Shown here: in pieces, positions 38,001-64,000 of the stretch
Layout: every line of letters starts with the position of its first letter
Position numbering within the stretch: position 1 is the first letter of the stretch
Made by a program: the position numbers and the translations under genes
The notes under the pieces: model-generated
What the model saw: the letters and a program-made list of their open reading frames with translations, nothing else
What the model was told of the DNA's origin: nothing
The model's database searches: none
NCBI GenBank assembly: GCA_916610825.1
Contig: OU744448.1
Coordinates: 8,356,650 to 8,420,649, forward strand
Length of the DNA stretch: 64,000 bases
DNA from: Haliclystus octoradiatus
Lineage: Eukaryota > Cnidaria > Staurozoa > Stauromedusae > Haliclystidae
Direction: 5' to 3'

Positions 38001-40524
38001 TTTAATGCCTGCTGATTTATTCGTGACAACTTCAAAATACATTTTCAATTTTCGAATATTAGCTTATCTACTAAGTGTTTTATTATATATCATATTTTTT
38101 GGTTATCCCTTCATCCATGGTTTTTATGTTGGAAAGAAATTATTAGAAATCGGTTATGGTTGGTTGAATATTGTTATCATACTATCATTTATTGGTCTAT
38201 TGTTATTGTTGTTAATGTGTGTTGTTGCTGATTACTACAGAAATAGATCAAGTACAAAACCAACTATGCCACAGAAATTTGATTACATTCATTTTAATTG
38301 GTACAATTTTCATGTTATTATATTTGAAATCGTTGAATTTATACAATTATTTGCACTCGTCTTTGTTTACAATGATATTCCTATGTATGGAAGTAAACAT
38401 CTGCATGATATATCTAATTATCTGTTATTATCATTTATTTCATTTGATGCTAAATTTGGTATTGGTGTTGGATTATTTGTTTTATGGTTTTTTATATCAA
38501 GTGCACCAGTAATTCTTGAACAGATATTGGATGAAATACCAAAACAAACATGCGCAAAACATAATGGTTGGCAACTTGCTATGTCTCTATTTACCAATAC
38601 ATTATTTATTACAATCATGGAATGTCTATTATCATCTTTATCATGTCGCTATACACTATGCTCAAAAGCAGTATCTTTATTACCATTAAATGATACATGC
38701 TTAACTGCTGTTCTTTATGAAGATCCATTGTATTCATGTTGGAATGGTAAACATATTGGTTTTGCCATATTCGGATTAATTGCATTCGTTTGGTATTCAA
38801 TTACTTCATTAATATTTGCGGCTGAACATAATGATCCGGTTATAAATAATCTTGATTTGAAATTCTCTCCTGTGTATAATTCAATGTGTAATTTCATTAA
38901 GGCAATTATGGTCGCTTCAGTTGCTCTTGTGACATTGAGACCAACTATTATGATCGTTGTTCTTCTTGGTTGTAATATTGCCTTGATATTATTAACTCTT
39001 TTATTCAAAGTTATTTTCAAATATTCAGCTTCAAATTTCCGTCTTTTACTAATTTGGCGTTTAACATCATTCGGTGTTGCATCAATATCAGCATTATCTG
39101 TTCTTATTGCATATATTACTGATTCTCTGGATAATAAAACACCACTTTACATATTAATTACTGGTTCATGTTTCTTTATACTTATGGCAACAATTTTATC
39201 ATTCATTCTCACAAGAAAATCATTTGATGTCAAAGATCGAGACGAATTTTGCTCGAAGATTCTTGAACTTGAAGAAAAACTATTTGAAGATGATGCTTTA
39301 TTATCTCAATGGAAAAGTCAAAGATCAACATGGCGAAGGTTGGTAAATTCTGTCCACGGTGCTCGCCATGGCGATCGATATTTTGATGAATCATCCCTTA
39401 ATAAATTCAATAATCAGTATTTTAAGCAGCAAGATTATATAACTGATTCAGATATTCGAAACTCAATTGACGATGACACAAATTTTGACCTGGAAGCAGC
39501 AAAACGTCCTGAAATAGTTCCTGCTTCAACAATGATAGACTCCAATATTCCATTGCCACCTTCATATGACGCAGCTATCAAGCATGATACTCCAAACCTG
39601 ATGGATATTGATAATATTAATCAGCAGACAACAGGAAATAGAAATGAGCATATTCTCGAACCAGATGACCCAGGAGTAGATGACGACACTCCTAAGATAA
39701 GGGATATAGTCCCTTTTCCATCTAGAGCTGAAATCCCTTCTCAAGATCCTGTCTTTCACATGCAGCGTTATGGTGTTAATATCTTACTTTGTTTGGAACA
39801 TTTCATTACCTATAAATCATATTCATTTACATTTATGACACAGCGTGGCACGTGGCTAGGAGTTGTATTACAAAGTAATTGGAAAGGACTTTCAGAATGT
39901 GTTGGAGTATTAAAAAGTAATCTAACTAAATCATTTAATTCACCAAATCAAGTTGATTTAACATTTGCTAGCGAATCAATTCCAAGTGATGCCTTGCCTG
40001 AAAATCCAATGAGTAAGGAATCCCCACCGCAGTTTACTTTCGAAGCATATGATCTAGCTTCGATTGAAGCAAAATCCAATCAGATACGTCTAGAAATTCT
40101 TGAATACATGTCACAGCTAAATCGATATCCTGAACAATTTAAACAACTTATGAATTTATTACTTCCAGATACACCTGTAATTAAAGAATTTAAATTTAAT
40201 AGATTAGAAAATGGTCATATAACATTTGAATTATACTTACGCAAGAGCTCATCTGGTGTAATCAGCAAAGTTGGCCCGAATGGATTTAAACTTGCTCGTG
40301 GTGCATGCATTAAATTTGGTAAAGTAACCAAAGGTTTTATTACTGGTTGTATGTTAACTTTTCTTGATGGTTATCAACCGAAGGCTACAAAAGGTCCTAT
40401 TACTGTTACTGTGAAAGAATTAATCTTTATGATGAGAAATCATGAAATTTGTATTGAAGTTGATAGAAGATCAGCAAAGTTTTCCAAAATTGTTGATAGT
40501 GCTGCAGAAATTAAATGGAAATGA
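35041..40524 (+). CDS. Uncharacterised 1827-residue multi-pass membrane protein, single exon
   Basis: One frame of 1827 codons has no intron, in a genome whose other genes here are split. The N-terminal 370 residues contain seven hydrophobic units ending in WRxP-like boxes (Trp at about 47, 94, 155, 201, 251, 304, 357), most preceded by FIDIPCL-type segments and followed by basic residues. A polar linker (about 375-620) holds five 24-residue acidic repeats (444-565). Further membrane units follow, with LYRAP boxes near 881 and 926 and WRTP near 973, then about ten hydrophobic spans to ~1415. The tail (about 1430-1827) is hydrophilic and includes a PPSY motif near 1506 and a folded-looking C-terminal domain from ~1574. 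There is no signal peptide apart from the first span. An acceptor-like tttaag 20 bases upstream allows a leader intron; AATAAA at 41031 may end the transcript. I know of no function. It could be a lineage-specific channel, scaffold or lipid-associated membrane protein; none of these is shown by the sequence. Confidence 0.93.
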   Translation: MSEIVDCISFVVRKAFWSFWILVKFLFLRILDLFGLIFNILACATIWKLPCMLLQFKDMDSFNDWRLFGFIQFLIYIMDLFVFIAACIVFLTLWRIYPLIQDLKKNNVKFDTQKKTSDGVYFSGFKPRRIIIKHFFWLFVDIIFIPAALICLCSWRCRIFVIKVKKAETDWKKRLACFKQLGQLLIDIPCLIVGLVVVLTWRLPFLIFDIRKIQVNKRKWNDDRFLVFRHLGLLFIDIPCLIIFIILCFTWRAPFVLYKLNHVIKNGCSNRETNSRIIVLKQFVYLFIDIPCLLFAMIVIITVWRLPVFLRRVKTAFKRTRYGVQTKLRYVSCEEFGMIFIDLCCFIMFVFVLCTVWRIYPLVTAIKRYCTLYSKYTPTSRRGSHPTTTETGEDTTNPPCEIYNIDSSNASNTQQDSAIQSLPASFSAVEINDLKKKENAKLGKDTIRIEDSSNNDVSMPAVVESKEEDTLPIEDSSNNDVLIPAVMENKEKDTISIEDSSNSDMSMPAMVENKEEDTISIEDSSNRDVSMPVVMENKEKDTISIEDSSNSDLSSISAIESHQDEASKQQSSNNLDDSRQSLSLRKSTTAVPIEKKPKYGWKIRRAIAMNFIFVFIDFPAIALFFVLLATLFRFPKVVSSLLQAGDFYLEFAVIIYYQTAKLIVDIGFLIIFIILVLLRPYASWVHLLEDEDHMKYRLLCYYMQWLPDILKQKCKLYEDLEDIISIGLKSFTSPHILKSTLHQRINVYTSQLEQIQKKLSKYELDQNIINYIQSIIWWEHKRTLLLNRTYLTEYVFIQRPDIRLHKENLVCSKNEYLELERCISQAYGNLDKFEPIKVPLWTSQNGLAARSRRETQQVIIHCLPRGGLVTVLGILCLIPLYRAPTLIRRLHRKWYDRQDIIFHTTREYGKDLLTVFQIVFVLICLYRAPMLIADLSCDIFQKHSWRNARRSVRRYPVMMVGDVVSLLEILFSWRTPRYLLTCILFAVLMPADLFVTTSKYIFNFRILAYLLSVLLYIIFFGYPFIHGFYVGKKLLEIGYGWLNIVIILSFIGLLLLLLMCVVADYYRNRSSTKPTMPQKFDYIHFNWYNFHVIIFEIVEFIQLFALVFVYNDIPMYGSKHLHDISNYLLLSFISFDAKFGIGVGLFVLWFFISSAPVILEQILDEIPKQTCAKHNGWQLAMSLFTNTLFITIMECLLSSLSCRYTLCSKAVSLLPLNDTCLTAVLYEDPLYSCWNGKHIGFAIFGLIAFVWYSITSLIFAAEHNDPVINNLDLKFSPVYNSMCNFIKAIMVASVALVTLRPTIMIVVLLGCNIALILLTLLFKVIFKYSASNFRLLLIWRLTSFGVASISALSVLIAYITDSLDNKTPLYILITGSCFFILMATILSFILTRKSFDVKDRDEFCSKILELEEKLFEDDALLSQWKSQRSTWRRLVNSVHGARHGDRYFDESSLNKFNNQYFKQQDYITDSDIRNSIDDDTNFDLEAAKRPEIVPASTMIDSNIPLPPSYDAAIKHDTPNLMDIDNINQQTTGNRNEHILEPDDPGVDDDTPKIRDIVPFPSRAEIPSQDPVFHMQRYGVNILLCLEHFITYKSYSFTFMTQRGTWLGVVLQSNWKGLSECVGVLKSNLTKSFNSPNQVDLTFASESIPSDALPENPMSKESPPQFTFEAYDLASIEAKSNQIRLEILEYMSQLNRYPEQFKQLMNLLLPDTPVIKEFKFNRLENGHITFELYLRKSSSGVISKVGPNGFKLARGACIKFGKVTKGFITGCMLTFLDGYQPKATKGPITVTVKELIFMMRNHEICIEVDRRSAKFSKIVDSAAEIKWK
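36370..36729 (+). repeat. Five 72-base repeats inside the membrane protein gene
   Basis: Five adjacent 24-codon units follow the pattern DTISIEDSSN(N/S)DVSMPA and then VMENKEK. The first four are highly similar and the fifth is diverged. They encode an acidic, Ser-rich cytosolic-looking linker. Confidence 0.9.
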
Positions 40525-41891
40525 CATTTTGTAGGTTGGAGATTTCACAGATATGGCTTGTACGCAGGAGACGTTAAATTATCTTTCCTAACACAGCTAC
40601 ACAATTATGTAGGTAGGCCTACTGTACAAACAACTTTAAACAACTTTTAACTGTTTTAATTTGAAAATAATGTACTTCATATTTTCCATCATTCAGTCAT
40701 TTTCATGCAATGTTTAATTCGTATTTGGCTAGCACAAATTAACTTAGGTATATATTTTTTTCAAAAATGAGATTGAGTTTTATAATTATTTATTATTTTA
40801 ATTTTTGTATTACTGTATATTTCATTTATTAATTCACAAATTCATAAGCCATTTAGCCTATTATCATTAATTAATTACACATATGAAGATTTTAGATATT
40901 GTAAATATCATAATAATATAATTAAATATAGATTTAATAATCAGTATTTATCACATTGCATTGCATGTACTCAATACGCATTTCTATTTATTAATTAAAC
41001 TTAAGAATCAAAGTTAAATTAAAGAATTAAAATAAAACATTTTGTTGTATTGTATTTTGATTTACTGGTTGGAATTAGATGAATTTAAGGTTAATATTTT
41101 GATTAATTGTTTATCATGGGACATTTGCAGAATATAGATGCCATGGTTTTGACAAAGAATAATACCTGAATACAAAGACCACCTGTATTTAACAACCACT
41201 TGAGTTATTTACTACTACCCTGTTGGAAAATAATGAAGGAGCTATCTCAATGGCTGTCAAATATTGAGATATTTTTAATTACGAAATGTACTTCAAACCA
41301 ATAAGGTTAGATCTTGTCAGTGCCGGCATACATAAAAAATTTCATGAGTCATTAGTATACCTATAATTTGGCTACCTACGATTGAGTACCTAATCAGCAT
41401 TTCATTAGAGCATTATTTTAGCAGTAGCAATCAATTTATTAAGCATTTTGAACTCTCCTGAAGTAACAATAATTAGTTATTAGTTCTAATTTCAAAACTT
41501 ACAAAAGTAAAAGTTCTCATTGTTTTTGTTACCTGATCGAAAATCAACGCATAAATTAAATCATATGAGAAGCTATAAATCTATATTCATTGGCCTTAGA
41601 CTCAGAATATATGGACTATAATGATAATTATGAAATGGGGACATCCATAAAGACACTCACTCTCTGTGAGGAGTACAAATACCATCATTTTAAGCCCGAT
41701 TGATCTGTTTTTACTATTCCTGATTTAGTCTATAATTGTATCTTCTTCTTCATCCCTATTTCTATCTCTTTTGTCAAATTGATTCCATAATTGTTACTGT
41801 TCTATTGTTCTGCTATTTTTTCGAAACGAATACTTTAAAATCGAAGTACTGTATACACTGATCTATATAAAAGACTGTGCAGCATATAAGT

Positions 41892-41922
<31 letters not shown>

Positions 41923-42358
41923 AAATATAATATATAGATCCAGACTCCAGTGAATGTATACAACTATACATAAAATATTATTAAATCGGGTTGGAAGAAG
42001 ATTCAAGATTCAGATTATCCCGCAGATCTACGCCATAGCCTCGCTTTCTGAAATCCACCATATTTCTTCCTCTTGTAAATTGTAAACGTTGGATTAGTTT
42101 CGAACCGGACTGAAATAAAGTCAATACATAGGTTCTAGTTAATTGAAATTTAAAAGTAGATATCATTAATAATGTAAGTATATATTGCATAGATACACTT
42201 TATAATCCATTTTCAAATTGATCACATTTTGATTTTTATTCTCGATGTTAGGCTATATTTTGGCCAATTTCAATAGTATTGAATTGACAATATTATCGAT
42301 TTGATTCATGAGATCTAATCATTGATTTTGCCAATTGAGTTTTGTCTTTGATTTCTAG
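40525..42358. other. Intergenic region before UFM1 exon 2
   Basis: AT-rich DNA with a (TA)n tract at 41890-41920. The UFM1 first exon should lie here. The best placed donor is at 42174 (gtaagt) preceded by AAT, which would split the start codon as AT|G with exon 2. I found no other convincing first exon. Confidence 0.45.
41981..42112 (-). CDS. Candidate terminal exon of an unknown minus-strand gene
   Basis: After an acceptor-like actttatttcag on the minus strand, a frame reads SGSKLIQRLQFTRGRNMVDF, then RKRGYGVDLRDNLNLESS and stops. The composition looks coding (few rare words, basic then acidic). No upstream partner exon was found, and it overlaps the expected UFM1 leader on the other strand. 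It may be chance. Confidence 0.25.
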   Translation of the reverse strand, partial: QSGSKLIQRLQFTRGRNMVDFRKRGYGVDLRDNLNLESSSNPI

Positions 42359-47272
<4,914 letters not shown>

Positions 47273-47686
47273 TTATTTTGATAATATGTAATTTATTTTA
47301 AAACTATAAATTGATTAATGTAGCAATGTGGTTTATAGGAAAGATATAACATGACCGGAAATGTTGAACTGTTTTTTGAAACAGTACAGAATAAGAATCA
47401 TCAGAATGATGTTTTAAGTCATCTACCCAATTATCCCGAAAGCGACAGGAAAAAGAAAAGTCTCCCAATAAACTGAGATACAGACTCATACCCAGGATAA
47501 CATTATTATTATTATTATTATTTACAGTGCTTTGGAAACTATAGCTTAATACAAAATATTTTTAACATTTTTAACTGTTTGAAAAATGACTTTCCCAAAA
47601 ATTACCATAAAGCAACTCAAAGCTGTTTGATTATCCATATATAAATATAAAAAATATATAATATAACAAATTTTATATTAGATTAA

Positions 47687-49626
47687 TTATTTTTCTGTCC
47701 TCATAATAGTAGCACCGTTGAATGGTGATGATTGTGCAACTGTCCCAGAACGAACTGAAATCAACGCATTTGGTCCTCCAGCTTTGGTCTGGTAAAAGGC
47801 TGATTTTGTAACAGTTGGAGAACTTAATGTAATTTTCAAGGCATTCTGTTGTTTGTTTCTTGCTTGAGTTATCAAACTCTCGTCAACGTTACCAATTCGA
47901 TCATAAGGGTTCTTGGTAATTGCCACTGTTTGTGTTGTGTTTTTTTCCTTGCTGCCTGATGCTCCTTGTATTTCAATAGCTGCGTTTGTTGGATAGGTGA
48001 TTGATTGTTCCGTTTTTGAGTTGCTACGTTTGATCATTGGCAAATTAGAATTTCCATTATACCGAATATTGCTGTATTGTTGTCGATATTGTTGAAATTC
48101 ATCATGTTCGTCTTGTAAAGAAGGCTGCTTGATCAGCTCCTGCAGAGAAAAGCCATTATTGAAAAATAGACTTAGTTACATGTTTTGGAACAGCATTATC
48201 CACTACATTTCTGAAAAGGCATGGCACTCTCTGAACTTATACACTTTATCATAGCTTCTGAGGATGTAGGCCTATACAGTATTCAGTCAATCAACCAAGA
48301 GGTCAAAATGGATATCGAGCACTTCGATTGGCCGAATTATGGTCAAACTTTGGTCAATTCTAAACTGTAATTAACCGCTCAATGTTTTCTAACCGTTATG
48401 GCGATTAGACGCAACGGATAATTGCTTTTTTGATGCATTCCAAATTTCCAATACATTAAAATTCATAATATGATTACATAGGCCTACTCAAACAGTTGAC
48501 CTGTTAAAGACTAGATGAATGTCGGCATAATGACCACGGCAGCTTTGGTCATTATCAGCCGATATTCACCTTGCCTTCGATCAATACCTGTTAAATATAC
48601 AATACAAACTGTTGTCAGAGAAGAACAATTTCATCAATTAAGGCCTATCTAGCAACCTCTAGCAACTCAAACTATCTAGCGACTGTTACGCTGCAATACT
48701 GTGTATTAATTGAGTAGTACAGTCAGTAAATGACTTCTGGTGCAGCCTTCTACTCTTGTGGTCACTAGTTACTAATTGCCAGATCCCAGGTTCAACATAT
48801 CAATTCCTAAGCTTACCAGTCTTTTCATTGTCATGATTTCTTCCAGCAACTGAGGTAATGATTGACAAGGAATGGGTTCCGGTGAGCCAGAGAAAATCTC
48901 TCGACATGTCTAGATTGAATAAAAATCAACCAACAAAATTTAAAGCTAGGCAAGATGATCCTTTACAATAATGAACCATTGCAGTTAACTTTGATTAATA
49001 CTTAATTTCCTCACAAAATCATTAACCTCTGTCAGATTACACTAGACTGACCTACACTTTTATAAAAGAACTTGGAATGTCATAATCAGGTGAACTGATA
49101 AGCCAGATTGGGGCTGGGGAACGGAAAGAAAAAGAATGTGTATAGCCTAGGAATAGAAGGCCGGTGGCCTATGCAATGAAACATGAACATCGAATTTGAT
49201 TTCATAACACAAGCATTCAACAGCCCACAGATGGTTGAAAATATTTTCTTGGTGAAGAATGTCAGTATGTCGACAGAACGCGGGAACACAGGCTGACATG
49301 GAAATTAGACCCATACTATAAGGAGGAGCTGCTTCGTTGCACACGACATGACACGGTTGCGTATTTTTACAGAGTTTTATAAACAAATATAGATTTCCGT
49401 AAAAAGACCTTCAACATGATCTTACTTCCAATTCGGTGGCCAACTGTTCACTTTTCCTTCTATGTCGAATTTTGTAAACTTGACCACGGTGCTTTTTACA
49501 CAAAGATGAGTCCGTCACGCCATTTCTACGTGTGTTTTGTACAGATGGTTCATGGCAATATGGTTCACTACAAATTCCAAATGCATTAGATCTCCTACTT
49601 ATATTCAATCTTCTCTGTTGTGCCAT
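47687..49626 (-). CDS. Uncharacterised 248-residue protein with a Cys/His cluster, three exons
   Basis: Minus-strand exons are 49626-49426, 48909-48817 and 48139-47687, all joined in phase 0 with clean donors (gtaaga, gtaagc) and acceptors (caatctag, tctctgcag). The N-terminus is basic (MAQQRRLNISRRSNAFGIC) and has a metal-binding-like set: CSEPYCHEP, then about 15 residues, then SLCKKHRG. A basic stretch YKIRHRRKSEQLA follows. The C-terminal half is Ser/Thr/Gln rich and looks disordered. I do not recognise the family; a nucleic-acid-binding role would fit the basic Cys/His region but is inference. The gene is head to head with CYFIP, start codons 182 bases apart, so the two probably share a promoter. 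Confidence 0.72.
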
Positions 49627-49808
49627 GTTATAAAGAATTTGTATCGACAGCCAAATATCAAGAATATAAAATATAAACAACCACTTCTGATCAAAATGAA
49701 TCACATGTTTACTTTTTCAAGGTACTTCTTCACCAAGCCTCATATTCATGTATGATGTTTGATGAGGTTAAGAGGTTGACACTCCTTTGCCCGGAAAGAA
49801 GCGAAAAC
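49627..49808. promoter_or_regulatory. Divergent promoter between the Cys/His gene and CYFIP
   Basis: The 182 bases between the two start codons hold CCGGAAAGAA at 49791-49800, an ETS-type site, 13 bases before the CYFIP ATG. No TATA box is clear. Close divergent starts with ETS sites are typical of housekeeping promoters. Confidence 0.5.
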
Positions 49809-63863
<14,055 letters not shown>

Positions 63864-64000
63864 TGAAATGATTTTTTATGTTTTCAAATTCTTGTTCTGA
63901 GTAATAATGAAATAGCATCATATTTGAAATGCTTATTTGCAACATTATTTTTCGAAATGGCAAATACATGACTCATGTTATACTTAATTGGTCCCATAGA

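Overview
The window is nuclear DNA from an AT-rich animal, or a close holozoan relative. It has spliceosomal introns with GT-AG borders, conserved metazoan genes (CYFIP, UFM1, PLRG1, a HIRIP3-like gene), a tRNA-derived SINE, several LINE, Ty3/gypsy, copia and BEL/Pao remnants, and many short inverted-repeat elements. CYFIP has stretches unlike bilaterian versions, which hints at an early-branching or fast-evolving invertebrate. I cannot name the species.

Layout: (1) 1-4183, minus strand: first four coding exons of PLRG1, running off the left edge. (2) 4184-4361: a compact divergent promoter with an E2F-like site. (3) 4362-8587, plus strand: a HIRIP3-like histone chaperone gene in four exons. 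(4) 8758-10022, minus strand: 3' part of a small acidic protein gene, possibly ANAPC15. (5) 10.7-29.1 kb: dense nested transposon debris, including two LINEs joined to long (ATCT)n arrays, two SINE copies, a decayed PHD-finger transposon, copia/BEL/gypsy pieces and a 1.1 kb pogo-like element. (6) 29.7-30.1 kb: a candidate three-exon gene for a 47-residue protein, followed by a degenerate tandem repeat. (7) 30.7-35.0 kb: mostly empty, with one long hairpin element. (8) 35041-40524, plus strand: an uninterrupted 1827-codon gene for a large, unrecognised repetitive multi-pass membrane protein. (9) 42359-47272, plus strand: UFM1, with a pogo-like element and gypsy debris in its introns. (10) 47687-49626, minus strand: an unrecognised 248-residue Cys/His protein, head to head with CYFIP. 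(11) 49809 to past the right edge, plus strand: CYFIP, 17 exons seen, about 804 of roughly 1250 residues.

The host genes serve unrelated housekeeping tasks: splicing (PLRG1), histone H2A handling (HIRIP3), ufmylation (UFM1), Rac-WAVE actin control (CYFIP) and perhaps APC/C control (ANAPC15). Two gene pairs share short divergent promoters. The strangest signals are a roughly 30-fold excess of the 8-mer TAGGCCTA, with two repeat-copy comparisons showing it arose by precise insertion at TA dinucleotides, and the 1827-residue membrane protein. Exon borders were read by eye from splice signals, reading phase and remembered family sequence; no alignment was run.
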